Source of the DNA: Salinilacustrithrix flava
GTDB taxonomy: Bacteria > Actinomycetota > Acidimicrobiia > Acidimicrobiales > Salinilacustritrichaceae
Reading direction: 5' to 3'
Assembly (NCBI RefSeq): GCF_041228405.1
Contig: NZ_CP133888.1
Coordinates: forward strand, 806,001 to 870,000
DNA length: 64,000 bases
Numbering within the stretch: position 1 is the first letter of the stretch; every line of letters starts with the position of its first letter. Below are positions 41,001 to 49,559 of this stretch, one piece after another. Below the pieces are notes generated by a model. That model was given only the letters and a program-made list of their open reading frames with translations. It had not been told where the DNA came from and did no database searches. A program made the position numbers and the translations under genes.

Positions 41001-41058
41001 CTGCTGGTCAGCTCGGGATCCCGCACGAGGGCGCCCGCTGGCCAGCAGATCTCGTTTT
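41001..41058 (+). terminator. Rho-independent terminator after tRNA-Ser(CGA)
   Basis: CTGCTGGTCAGC (41001-41012) pairs with GCTGGCCAGCAG (41037-41048), one G-T pair, followed by ATCTCGTTTT, a rare T-run in this DNA. The loop is long (24 nt). Confidence 0.6.
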
Positions 41059-41212
41059 GGGCTGCCATGGGCGCCGCCCATGCGTGTGGAGCGGCCCAGA
41101 ACGGTCGGTCCCGGTCGAGGCGGTGACTCGGTGGGGTAGGAACCCGGCTGCGGTGCGCCGGTCGCGCACCGTCCGCACCCCTCGACGCACCAGCACACAC
41201 CTCCGGGAACAC

Positions 41213-42283
41213 GTGGATCTCGACATCTTCCTCATCGGCTTCGGCACGGTCATCGTGCTCGGCGTGCTCTACGACCTCGGCGCGACGACCATCTCCCTCA
41301 GCGCGGTCCGGGGTCCGCTCTCGGGCCGGGTCGCGTCGCTGGTGTGGGCGGTGGGCAACCGGTCCCGCAGCGAGCGACGACGGCTGCAGCGGATCACCGG
41401 ACCGCTGCTGCTGGTCTCCATCCTCATCGGCTGGTTCGTCGGGCTGACGATCGGCTGGACCCTGATCTTCAGCGCCGACGGCGCCCTCACCAGCACCGCC
41501 GAGCCCGAGCAGCAGTCGTCCCGCGTCCGCTGGATCGACGCGCTCTTCTTCGTCTTCGGGCGCCTCGTCGGCACCGGTTCGTCGAACCTGGAGCCGGACG
41601 AGGCCGGCTGGTCCACGGCGGTCGCCCTGCTCACGCTGTCCGGGGTCATCCTGCTCACGCTCGTCATCGCATGGATCCTCCCCGTCGTCGCCGCCGTCGT
41701 GCAGAAGCGGGCGCTCGCCTCGAAGATCTCCGCACTCGGCGCTTCGCCGCAGGGGATCATCTGCCACAGCTGGACCGGCCGCGACCTGGGCGACCTGAAC
41801 CTGCACCTCCTGCCCCTGATCGGCGAGCTCACCATCCTCGCCCAGCGCCACCTGGCGTACCCGGTGATCCACTACTTCCACAGCTCCGACGGCCGCACCG
41901 CGGTCGGTCCCCAGATCGCCGCGCTCGACGAAGCCCTCACGCTCATCGCCGCCGGCGGTCTCGACGACGTCGACCGCGGCACCGGCCTCGACGTGTCCGT
42001 GACCCGACCGCTGCGCCAAGCCGTCAGCGACTACCTGTCCACGTTGGAGTACGTGTTCATCGTGCCGTCGAAGACGACGCCGGACCCTCCCGCGTTCGAT
42101 CGACTGGTCGAGGAAGGCATCGTCGACGGCGAGGCGATGCGTGCCGAGCTCGCCGAGCGGATGCGGGACATCGGCACCCGTCGGGCGCTGCTGCGGGGCT
42201 ACGTGGAGCACGACGGTTGGACCTGGGCCGCGGTCGACCGCGACGTCGACGCCGAGGAGGAGGATCCCGAACAGACCGACTGA
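41213..42283 (+). CDS. ion-channel-like membrane protein with altered selectivity filter
   Basis: The 356-residue protein has an N-terminal membrane helix (DIFLIGFGTVIVLGVLYDLG) and a basic loop. A second helix (TGPLLLVSILIGWFVGLTIG), a pore-like re-entrant region DALFFVFGRLVGTGSSNLEP and a last helix (VALLTLSGVILLTLVIAWIL) follow. A cytoplasmic domain of about 200 residues ends with acidic residues. The layout matches two-helix potassium-channel-like proteins, but the usual T-x-GYG filter reads GTGSSN. GTG 41213 is preferred, with upstream GTG 41124 possible. Its ion specificity cannot be predicted. Confidence 0.65.
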   Translation: MDLDIFLIGFGTVIVLGVLYDLGATTISLSAVRGPLSGRVASLVWAVGNRSRSERRRLQRITGPLLLVSILIGWFVGLTIGWTLIFSADGALTSTAEPEQQSSRVRWIDALFFVFGRLVGTGSSNLEPDEAGWSTAVALLTLSGVILLTLVIAWILPVVAAVVQKRALASKISALGASPQGIICHSWTGRDLGDLNLHLLPLIGELTILAQRHLAYPVIHYFHSSDGRTAVGPQIAALDEALTLIAAGGLDDVDRGTGLDVSVTRPLRQAVSDYLSTLEYVFIVPSKTTPDPPAFDRLVEEGIVDGEAMRAELAERMRDIGTRRALLRGYVEHDGWTWAAVDRDVDAEEEDPEQTD

Positions 42284-42328
42284 GCGGGTGCCGGAGGAGG
42301 AACCGGGCGAGGCCAATACCCTCGTCCC

Positions 42329-44218
42329 GTGCGACAGGGCCCCCACGCGATGATGCCGAGCGATGCGTCCGCCGTCGACGGCGCGTCCCTCGACCGCTCC
42401 ATCGTGCGGCGGGTCATGGAGTTCGCCCGGCCCTACAAGGTCCAGATCATCGGGTTCCTGGCTGCGATCATCACCGCAGCCATCCTCGGCCTCGCCCCGC
42501 CGCTGCTGTTCAAGTGGATCCTCGACGACGCCATCGCCGACGGCGACAAGGGCCGCCTCTCCCTCCTGGCCGGCCTGGCGGTCGCCGCCGCCGTGGCCGA
42601 CTCCGGCCTGTCGCTGGTGGAGCGGTGGCTCTCGTCCCGCATCGGCGAGGGGCTCATCTTCGACCTGCGGGTGCGCGTCTTCGACCACGTCCAGCGCCTG
42701 CCCGTCGCCTTCTTCACCCGGGCCCAGACCGGCGCGCTGGTGTCGCGGCTCAACAACGACGTGATCGGCGCCCAGCGCGCCCTCACCGGCACGCTCGGTT
42801 CGGTGGTGTCCAACGTGGTGGTGCTCGTCACGACGGTCGCGGCGATGGTCGCCCTCGAATGGCGCCTCACGCTGTTCACCATCGCCCTGCTCCCGGCGTT
42901 CCTCATCCCGGCCCGGCGGGTCGGCACGCGGCTGCAGGCCATCAGCCGCGAGCAGATGGAGCGCAACGCCCGGATGAACTCGACCATGACGGAGCGCTTC
43001 GGCGTGGCCGGGGCGATGCTGGTCAAGCTGTTCGGCCGCCACGACGACGAATCCGACCGCTTCGCCGACGACGCCGCCGGGGTGCGCGACGCCGGCGTGC
43101 GCAGCGCCGTGCTCAGCCGGGTCTTCTTCTCCGCCATCGCCCTCGTCGGGGCCCTCGGGATCGCCGCCGTGTACTGGTGGGGCGGCATCCTCGTCATCGA
43201 CGGCGCCATCACCCTCGGCACGCTCGTCGCCCTCGCCGCCCTCGTGCAGCGGATCTACCAGCCGCTCACGGCCCTCACGAACGCCCGCATCGACATCATG
43301 ACGGCCTTCGTCTCCTTCGACCGGGTGTTCGAGGTGCTCGACATCCGCAACCCGATCGAGGACCGCCCCGGCGCCCAGGACCTCACCGACGTGCAGGGCC
43401 GGGTCGACTTCGACGGCGTCTGGTTCACCTACCCGACCGCCCAGGACGTCTCGGTGCCGTCGCTGGCCGGCGCCGTGCCGGACCACGACGCCTCGTCCGG
43501 GCCGGTGCTGAAGGGCATCGACGCGCACATCGAGCCGGGGCAGCTGGTCGCCATCGTGGGCCCGTCCGGTGCCGGCAAGACCACCCTCACCTCGCTGCTC
43601 CCCCGCCTGTACGACGTGGACTCGGGTGCGGTGCGCATCGACGGACACGACGTCCGCGACCTCACCCAGGAGAGCCTGCGCCTGGCCATCGGCGTCGTCA
43701 GCCAGGACCCGCACCTGTTCCACGACACCATCGCCGGAAACCTGCGCTACGCCCGACCCGACGCCTCCATCGACGAGCTGCGCGCCGCGTGCGAGGCGGC
43801 CCGCATCCACCACGTGATCGCCGGGCTGCCCGAGGGCTACGACACCGTCGTCGGCGACCGCGGCTACCGCATGTCCGGCGGCGAGAAGCAGCGGCTGTCG
43901 ATCGCTCGCATGCTCCTCAAGGACCCGGCCATCGTCATCCTCGACGAGGCCACCAGCCACCTCGACTCCGAGAACGAGGCCGCCGTGCAGGACGCCCTCG
44001 CCGAGGCGCTCGTCGGGCGGACCTCGTTGGTCATCGCCCATCGCCTGTCCACCATCACGACGGCCGACCAGATCCTGGTCGTCGACGACGGCCGGGTCGT
44101 GGAGGCCGGACGCCACGACGACCTGGTGGAGTCCGGCGGCCTGTACGCCGACCTCTACCGCACGCTGGTGCGGGGTGGCGAAGTCCCCATGGACCTCCCG
44201 GGTCTCGGCCCTTCCTGA
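42329..44218 (+). CDS. ABC exporter, fused membrane and ATPase domains
   Basis: The 629-residue half-transporter has an N-terminal six-helix domain (residues about 30-330, e.g. KVQIIGFLAAIITAAILGLA) and a C-terminal nucleotide-binding domain. That domain has Walker A VGPSGAGKTT, Q-loop VVSQDPHLFHDT, signature MSGGEKQR (a variant of LSGGQ), Walker B IVILDEATS and H-loop IAHRLSTI. It functions as a dimer; substrates are lipids, peptides or drugs. GTG 42329 has TACCCT (42317-42322) 6 nt upstream, consistent with a leaderless transcript. Confidence 0.92.
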   Translation: MRQGPHAMMPSDASAVDGASLDRSIVRRVMEFARPYKVQIIGFLAAIITAAILGLAPPLLFKWILDDAIADGDKGRLSLLAGLAVAAAVADSGLSLVERWLSSRIGEGLIFDLRVRVFDHVQRLPVAFFTRAQTGALVSRLNNDVIGAQRALTGTLGSVVSNVVVLVTTVAAMVALEWRLTLFTIALLPAFLIPARRVGTRLQAISREQMERNARMNSTMTERFGVAGAMLVKLFGRHDDESDRFADDAAGVRDAGVRSAVLSRVFFSAIALVGALGIAAVYWWGGILVIDGAITLGTLVALAALVQRIYQPLTALTNARIDIMTAFVSFDRVFEVLDIRNPIEDRPGAQDLTDVQGRVDFDGVWFTYPTAQDVSVPSLAGAVPDHDASSGPVLKGIDAHIEPGQLVAIVGPSGAGKTTLTSLLPRLYDVDSGAVRIDGHDVRDLTQESLRLAIGVVSQDPHLFHDTIAGNLRYARPDASIDELRAACEAARIHHVIAGLPEGYDTVVGDRGYRMSGGEKQRLSIARMLLKDPAIVILDEATSHLDSENEAAVQDALAEALVGRTSLVIAHRLSTITTADQILVVDDGRVVEAGRHDDLVESGGLYADLYRTLVRGGEVPMDLPGLGPS

Positions 44219-44570
44219 CTACCCGCCCGGCAGCCAGGACAGGTCGGCGTCACGGCAAGAGACGGGCGTCCGATCGCGGAGGATGAGTTCGCCGGCTCGG
44301 CAGCGCTCCAGCGTCCGCCCTGCGCGCATGAGCGGTCGGTGGTTGCCGTCAGCGGCCAGCAGTCTCGCGCGCTGACGGCAAACAGGTCGTCCTCCTGGTC
44401 TGTGCGGAGCGTGGTGGCGAGAGCATCACCGGCCGCGACCAGAAGGGGCGTTCGGTGGTGCGCTCTCGGTGGGGACGAAGCCCGTGTTGCGATGCTGTTC
44501 CTCGGGCGGCGGACACGGTTCGCTCGACCCGAACCGGTCTGTGCGCCGGGGCTGTGGGTAGGGTCGTCGG
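44219..44570 (+). other. intergenic region with a 12-bp inverted repeat
   Basis: This 352-bp stretch has no convincing gene. TTGCCGTCAGCG (44343-44354) and CGCTGACGGCAA (44370-44381) are perfect inverted copies around a 15-nt loop, placed 125 bp after the ABC exporter stop. The repeat may be a terminator. It marks the point where codon use becomes less GC-biased. TAGGGT at 44559-44564 serves the next gene. Confidence 0.5.
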
Positions 44571-44957
44571 ATGGTCCTGGGGCGACGACCCGCGTCTTTT
44601 GCGCTGTTGGTGCTCGCCGCCTTCGCGCTGGTCGTGACCTCGGGTGCGCCGCGGGGGATGCTGCGAGCCGTTGCGGTCAGCGAGCTCGATGAACGGCCGA
44701 CCCCGTCCTCGGTCGTGACCATGTCGGAGTCGGACGGGACCGACGTGCGGTTGCCCAGCGTTCGCGTGTCGATCGCCCGGGAGGACGAAGAGGCCTCAGG
44801 CGATGTGCAGACCGAGTGGGCGACAGCCTCCGGCCTCTTCCTCGTCGAGGACGTCGAAGAACTCGACGCACCCCTCGCAGACGAACCGGCCCCCTTCCTG
44901 GGCCACATCCCTGCGCGCGCCTGGGGAGATCGCGCGCCTCCGACGCCGTCGTTCTGA
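44571..44957 (+). CDS. small exported or membrane-anchored protein, 128 aa
   Basis: ATG 44571 is 6 nt after TAGGGT, fitting a leaderless start. The protein begins LGRRPASFALLVLAAFALVV, a signal or anchor segment, followed by an acidic, Pro-containing stretch without Cys (VSIAREDEEASGDVQTEW, VEDVEELDAPLADEPAP). No domain is recognised. It precedes the Usp-like genes on the same strand with a 63-bp gap. Third codon positions contain more A/T than in the housekeeping genes of the window. Confidence 0.55.
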   Translation: MVLGRRPASFALLVLAAFALVVTSGAPRGMLRAVAVSELDERPTPSSVVTMSESDGTDVRLPSVRVSIAREDEEASGDVQTEWATASGLFLVEDVEELDAPLADEPAPFLGHIPARAWGDRAPPTPSF

Positions 44958-45020
44958 CCGCTCCGGGCACGGCTTCGCCGTCGCTCGGGCCAGATCCGAC
45001 GACAGCGACAGGAGGCCTTG

Positions 45021-45437
45021 ATGCCCGACAATGCAGAGCGCGGCTGCGCGCTCCACATCCTCGTTCCCAGTGATTCCGAGAGTTCCCCAGACGCATCGAA
45101 CCTGCTCGCAGCCTTGGGGAGCCGGCTCTGCCAGGTCCACGTGCTCGGCTGGGCTCTGAGCGCGGAACCCGATGCTGCCTGCGTCCGGCGGGCTGCGACC
45201 GTCGCCGCCGAGGTTGAGGCGGCCACCGGCACGTGGCCCTCCTACACGGAGCTGATCGGCAGCGACGTGATCGTCGCTGCTCATCCCGACATCGACGACC
45301 TGGTCACGATCAGTGTCGGCAGCCACCGGTCGCTACGGGCGGCGGCTCGTCGGGTCTCGGTGCGCAGCGGGGCACACCTCGCCCTGGTACCGGCACGTGC
45401 GCTAACGGACCGTGAGGTGAGCAGCGATGTGGGTTGA
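45021..45437 (+). CDS. degenerate universal-stress-protein-like protein, 138 aa
   Basis: ATG 45021 follows AGGAGG with about 6 nt spacing. The chain has the Usp alternation: LHILVPSDSESSPDASNLLA (first strand and helix), a central helix-rich part and a last strand GAHLALVPAR. The ATP-binding G-x-x-G-x(9)-G-S/T pattern is not visible, so it may not bind nucleotide. It overlaps the next Usp gene by 11 bp, so both are translated from one message. Assignment rests on fold-like pattern, not on strong motifs. Confidence 0.5.
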   Translation: MPDNAERGCALHILVPSDSESSPDASNLLAALGSRLCQVHVLGWALSAEPDAACVRRAATVAAEVEAATGTWPSYTELIGSDVIVAAHPDIDDLVTISVGSHRSLRAAARRVSVRSGAHLALVPARALTDREVSSDVG

Positions 45438-45867
45438 GCAGACGACACCGAGCATCGTGCTGGCGACCAACGGGTCACCGGCGTGCCGCCGAGCAACGGT
45501 CCGTGCTGGGAGGTTGTTCCAGCACACACGGCTCCTCGCCGCGGTCGTGCTCCCCGAGGGGGTCGACGTCAACGACGATGCCGCGACGATGCACGGATCA
45601 GCGGTGCGCCGTGCGCTCGCCGATGCGCACTTGCACGCCGCAGCCGAGACGTTGGCCGAGGTTTGTGACGTCCTGGGTCCTCGTGCGCGTGCGGTCATCC
45701 TTGACGGCGACCCGGCAGCGGCACTGATCGGCCTCGCGAGGAGCGAGGCGGCCGACGCGATCGTCGTCGGCTCGCTGCACAAGGCCAGAGACCGGACCTT
45801 GACCCGAACCATGTCAGACGACCTGGTTGCCGGGGCGCCCTGCCCGGTGATCGAGCTCGGTCGCTGA
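45427..45867 (+). CDS. universal stress protein family (UspA-like), 146 aa
   Basis: The protein has the Usp core: SIVLATNGSPACRRATVRAG (first strand with Gly-Ser), then helices, AVILDGDPAAALIGLARSEAADAIVVGS and the end AGAPCPVIELG (as in hapCPVlvv). The final GS motif of ATP-binding Usp proteins is replaced by GSLHKARDRTLTRTM, so it is probably of the non-ATP-binding type. It begins 11 bp before the end of the previous gene. Usp proteins accompany stress and starvation responses. Confidence 0.78.
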   Translation: MWVEQTTPSIVLATNGSPACRRATVRAGRLFQHTRLLAAVVLPEGVDVNDDAATMHGSAVRRALADAHLHAAAETLAEVCDVLGPRARAVILDGDPAAALIGLARSEAADAIVVGSLHKARDRTLTRTMSDDLVAGAPCPVIELGR

Positions 45868-45939
45868 GCGCACCGGGTCCCGCGCTCCGGCGCGTCCTAC
45901 AGAAGCCGCCATCGACGATCACCAACTGGAAGGATCGAC

Positions 45940-46278
45940 ATGGAGATCACCACCGACCGCAGAGACGACTACGTGGTCTGCCGTCCCCACGGAGAGCTCG
46001 ACGCCTACACCGCAGACGAGCTCTGCGACAGCGTCGCTGCCATCACGAACCCGGACATCGTCGTCATCGACCTGTCGGAGGTGTCGTTCATGGATTCGAC
46101 CGGCCTCGGGCGTCTCATCGGCGCGGTCCGCCGCACCGGCGACGCCGGCGGCGATGTCGCCGTCTGCTCGCCGAGTCCGTTCCTGCACCGACTCCTGGAG
46201 ACGGTCGGGTTCGACCGGATCGTGCCCGTCACGGACACTGTCGATGGTGCCGTCGAAGACATCCGGTCTCGCCGATGA
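45940..46278 (+). CDS. STAS-domain anti-anti-sigma factor-like protein, 112 aa
   Basis: The single STAS domain carries YVVCRPHGELDAYTADELCD, IVVIDLSEVSFMDSTGLGRL with the phosphorylatable Ser53, and GDVAVCSPSPFLHRLLETVGF. It is similar in layout to the protein at 34391-34735. The stop overlaps the antiporter start as ATGA, so the two proteins are made together. No RsbW-like kinase gene is adjacent. It may act as a cytosolic partner of the antiporter or of a shared sigma system. Confidence 0.87.
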   Translation: MEITTDRRDDYVVCRPHGELDAYTADELCDSVAAITNPDIVVIDLSEVSFMDSTGLGRLIGAVRRTGDAGGDVAVCSPSPFLHRLLETVGFDRIVPVTDTVDGAVEDIRSRR

Positions 46279-48260
46279 GCTCCGGCATGTTCACAGGCTC
46301 GATCGACGGAACGATGCTCGCGGTCTCGGTTCCGTTCGAGGATCCGGCGCTGGTGCTCACCGCGCTCTTCTTCGTCGTCTTGCTCGGGCCGGTCATGGCG
46401 ACGCTGCTGCGCGTACCCCCGATCATCGGGCTCATCGCCGGCGGTGTCCTGCTCGGCCCGACCGGACTCGGATGGGTGGAGCGGGCAGGAGCCGTGGATC
46501 TGCTCGGCGGCGCCGGACTGCTGTTCTTGATGTTCATGGCGGGCGTCGAGCTCGACCTCGACGACTTCACCGACAACCGCGGCGCCGCAGGCCTGTTCGG
46601 CGTCGCGACCTTCCTCGTCCCCATGGTCGCCGGTACGGCAGTGCACCTCCTGCTGGGCTTCGACACCATGGCAGCGCTGCTGCTCGCATCTGCGTGGGCA
46701 TCACACACGCTGCTGGCGTATCCGATCTTCCAGCGGCTCGGGGTCGTGACGAACCGAGCCGTGTCCACAGCCGTGGGTGCGACCATCATCACCGACGTCG
46801 CTGCACTGCTCGTGCTGGTGGTCGTGGTCGCCGCCGCTGGTGGCGACCTCGACGTTGCCTTCATCGCCACCCTCGTCCCGTCGGTCGTCGCCGCCTTCGC
46901 CCTGATCCTTCTCGGCCTGCCTCGGCTCGCGGCCTGGTTCTTCCGACGAGCCGGGCGAGACCGCATCACGCGGTTCCTGTTCGTGGCTGCTGCGCTCTAC
47001 GGCTCGGCGGCCATTGCTGAGATCGCCGGGGTCGAGGCCATCATCGGCGCCTTCCTGGCCGGACTTGCACTGAACCGGCTCATCCCCGCCGGTGGGCTGC
47101 TCATGGAGCGGCTCGAGTTCTTCGGGGGAACGTTCCTCATCCCGATCTTCCTCATCTCGGTGGGGATGCTCGTCGACGTGGGCGAGCTCGTCGACAGCGA
47201 GACCCTGGGGCAAGCCGCCGGCTTCTGCGCCATCGTCGTCTTCGCCAAGCTCGCTGCCGCCGCCTTCGCCGGCCGAGTCCTGCGGTTCGACCGCACCGAG
47301 GTCTGGTCGATGTTCTCCCTGTCCGTCGCCCAAGCTGCGGCCACGCTGGCCGCCGTGTTCGTCGGTCTCGAGGCCGGCATCGTGGAGGAGCGCACGGTCA
47401 ACGCCGTGGTCGTCGTCATCCTCGTCACCAGCCTGCTGTCCTCTGTCGCCGCCGCTCGCTTCGGCCCACAGCTACCGGCGCCTCCGGTGAAGGAGCTGAC
47501 CATCGGCAAGCGGGTCCTCGTCGGGGTCGCCGACCCCGACGCTGCAGTGGGCACCATCGACCTGGCGACCCGCCTGGCGGCACCGGAGAGCGGTGAAGTG
47601 CTGCCCGCCCAGATCCTCGATCTCGAGGCCCGGCCTGCCGACGTCCTCGCCCGGCGCACAGCGATGGTCGACGCATACGAACCGACGATTCTCGGGGCAG
47701 GCGCCGAGGCCACGCCCATCATCCGGCTCGATCTCACACCGAACGCCGGGCTGCTCCACGCGGCCGTCGAGCAAGGCGCCACCTGCCTGGTCCTCGGCTG
47801 GCGGGGCTACACCACCCGACGCGACGCCGTCCTTGGCGAACAGCTGGACGTCCTCCTTGCGCTGTCACCGATCCCCGTGCTCGTACATCGCGGCGGTGCC
47901 GAGTCCGGCGTACGACGCGTCGTCCTCGCCGTCGACCATGCCGACCTCACCCCGTCGGGTCGGCGGACCCTCGATCTCGGGCTGCTGCTCGCTGCGCGGC
48001 TCGCCGCCAGCCAAGGGGTTCCGTGGCTGGTGGTCACGCCGGCCGACGCCCCGGTCATCGCCGAGGTGGAGGACCTCCACCTCCGACCGGAGATCGCCGT
48101 CGACACCCGGCCGCTCCACGTCGCTCTCCCCGACGTCGTCGAAACCTCAGACCTACTGGTGATCGGCATCCCACGGGCCCTCGACGGTCTCGGGGCCGGC
48201 GTCACCCGCGTTGCACGAGCCGTACCGAGCTGCCGCATGGTCGCCGTCGCCGCCCGCTGA
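46275..48260 (+). CDS. CPA2-type cation/proton antiporter with C-terminal Usp-like domains
   Basis: The 661-residue protein has about 12 membrane segments in residues 25-400 (e.g. PPIIGLIAGGVLLGPTGLGW, TIITDVAALLVLVVVVAAAG, GVEAIIGAFLAGLALNRLIP, the CPA2 core). A cytoplasmic C-terminal half of about 250 residues resembles two Usp units (GKRVLVGVADPDAAVGTIDLA; CLVLGWRGYTTRRDAVLG; VRRVVLAVDHADLTP). Usp-like tails regulate several CPA2 antiporters. It overlaps the upstream STAS gene by ATGA. Its ion (Na+ or K+) is unknown. Confidence 0.85.
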   Translation: MSSGMFTGSIDGTMLAVSVPFEDPALVLTALFFVVLLGPVMATLLRVPPIIGLIAGGVLLGPTGLGWVERAGAVDLLGGAGLLFLMFMAGVELDLDDFTDNRGAAGLFGVATFLVPMVAGTAVHLLLGFDTMAALLLASAWASHTLLAYPIFQRLGVVTNRAVSTAVGATIITDVAALLVLVVVVAAAGGDLDVAFIATLVPSVVAAFALILLGLPRLAAWFFRRAGRDRITRFLFVAAALYGSAAIAEIAGVEAIIGAFLAGLALNRLIPAGGLLMERLEFFGGTFLIPIFLISVGMLVDVGELVDSETLGQAAGFCAIVVFAKLAAAAFAGRVLRFDRTEVWSMFSLSVAQAAATLAAVFVGLEAGIVEERTVNAVVVVILVTSLLSSVAAARFGPQLPAPPVKELTIGKRVLVGVADPDAAVGTIDLATRLAAPESGEVLPAQILDLEARPADVLARRTAMVDAYEPTILGAGAEATPIIRLDLTPNAGLLHAAVEQGATCLVLGWRGYTTRRDAVLGEQLDVLLALSPIPVLVHRGGAESGVRRVVLAVDHADLTPSGRRTLDLGLLLAARLAASQGVPWLVVTPADAPVIAEVEDLHLRPEIAVDTRPLHVALPDVVETSDLLVIGIPRALDGLGAGVTRVARAVPSCRMVAVAAR

Positions 48261-48382
48261 GATCGAGCGCCCCTCAACGGCAACGAGGACCCCTGCAGGA
48301 CCACCGGCGACGCCTGCGTCACGGTGCTGCGTCCAATGCAAGAGGGTAGGGGACAGACCACGCGACCCAAAGAGGTGTCATC

Positions 48383-48703
48383 ATGACCATCACCGGTAAG
48401 CGCCTGTTGTCCTCGAGCGGTGAAGACATCGGGGAGGTCAAAGACGTCGTAGGCCTCGGAGCAGATGGTCCGGGCTGGGTCGCGGTGAAGACCGGCCTTC
48501 TCTCGCAGCGACTCGTGCCGTTCAGCAGGATCGACCAGACCGGCGACCAACTGCGGACCGACCTCGACGTCGACGACATCAAGTCCGCGCCGAAGGTGCC
48601 CACGCACGTCGAACCGGTCGGCGAAGACCTTGACCTTCTTCGCGCCCACTACGGCGCCGGCACACCGGCGGCGCCGGACGACCGAACGCGACGCCACGTG
48701 TGA
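48383..48703 (+). CDS. PRC-barrel domain protein, 106 aa
   Basis: The barrel part is TGKRLLSSSGEDIGEVKDVV, GPGWVAVKTGLLSQRLVPFS, then SAPKVPTHVEPVGEDLDLLRAHYGAG. It is a paralogue of the protein at 14250-14552. The tail is more polar here (APDDRTRRHV). ATG 48383 follows AAAGAGGTGTC. It closes the stress-like cassette, 122 bp after the antiporter gene; a role in stress response is inferred from that context. Confidence 0.82.
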   Translation: MTITGKRLLSSSGEDIGEVKDVVGLGADGPGWVAVKTGLLSQRLVPFSRIDQTGDQLRTDLDVDDIKSAPKVPTHVEPVGEDLDLLRAHYGAGTPAAPDDRTRRHV

Positions 48704-49217
48704 TTCGACTGCTACCGATCTACGCACTGGAACCACCGCATCGGTTCCATTGCCGCCATCAGCCGCCGCGCAGGGATCTGGGCGTTCTGTTACGCCAGAA
48801 GGCGTCGCTCGGTCGCTCCGTAGACGCAACCGATGTGCCGCTCGCGGACACGGCTTCAGTGGCCCGGATCGCCGGCGGCTGTCGCAGCTATCTGGCGATC
48901 GGCCGCGAGCAGCGCTACGTCCATGGCGACGCTCGGTGGCCGCCGGAAGTCCAGGCGCTCGGCTGTGCCGCGCACGGCGATGGGGCGATTTCGTGCGGCT
49001 CTCCTCATCGGACCTCCGGTGACCTCCGAAGAGCCGGTACTACGGCGTTCGAGATCGTGCGCCGAGGCGCCGACAGCGCCGAGCTCTGGACTGCCCACAG
49101 ACGGGCTCGACGAGAAGTCGTCACTCTGGTGCTCGAAGCCGCCCTCGGCCTGGCGCCGGGCGCGACGAGGGGCCGGAGCTCCGCCGGCCCCGGCCCCTCA
49201 CGCAGGATCCTGCGCTG
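48704..49217 (+). other. 514-bp region without a convincing gene
   Basis: A plus-strand frame (about 170 codons, GTG 48700) runs through but shows no domain, no ribosome binding site and irregular codon use, so it is not called. Base composition is more A/T-rich than typical here. It may be decayed sequence at the edge of the stress cassette. Confidence 0.4.
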
Positions 49218-49218
49218 A

Positions 49219-49458
49219 TCAGGGCGTGGGCAGCCCCGGGAGCTCGGGGAGCCCCGGCGCCTCGCCACCCTCGGGTGGCAGGCAGAGCGAGACCGGCTCG
49301 CCGTTGCCCTGGATGCTGATGTCGAGGTCGATGCAGAGGCTCGGCGAAGCGGGAGCCTCCTCCTCGTGCTCATCGGCCATCGCCTGGGGGGCGAGCACCA
49401 AGCCCCCGACGAGGGCGGCTCCGGCGGTGGTGGCGATGATGGCGTGGCGTCGACGCAT
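49219..49458 (-). CDS. small secreted protein, 79 aa
   Basis: The ATG start gives RRRHAIIATTAGAALVGGLV, a signal peptide ending near PQAMADE. The mature part is short and acidic, with two Cys residues (SLCIDLDISIQ, VSLCLPPEGG) that may form a disulfide, and a Pro/Gly-rich end. No family is recognised. It is downstream of nfo on the same strand with a 101-bp gap. Confidence 0.62.
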   Translation of the reverse strand: MRRRHAIIATTAGAALVGGLVLAPQAMADEHEEEAPASPSLCIDLDISIQGNGEPVSLCLPPEGGEAPGLPELPGLPTP

Positions 49459-49559
49459 GTGGGTCGGTGTCCTCCTGTCGGTGCCGGCACCCGGCGTGCC
49501 GGTCGTCCCCGAGGGAACGTCGGAGGTGAACCGACCTTGCGGTCGATCGCGCAGAAACC

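Noticed and set aside
40973..44116. 1047-codon minus-strand frame opposite the channel-like and ABC exporter genes
   Set aside because: Rich in Gly, Asp and His with no motif; both plus-strand genes have clear domains.
40905..49217. Integration of a mobile element at tRNA-Ser(CGA)
   Set aside because: No integrase gene and no repeat of the tRNA 3' end was seen downstream.
48700..49218. 172-codon plus-strand frame after the PRC-barrel gene
   Set aside because: No ribosome binding site, no domain, irregular codon use and a start overlapping the preceding stop in a way that looks accidental.
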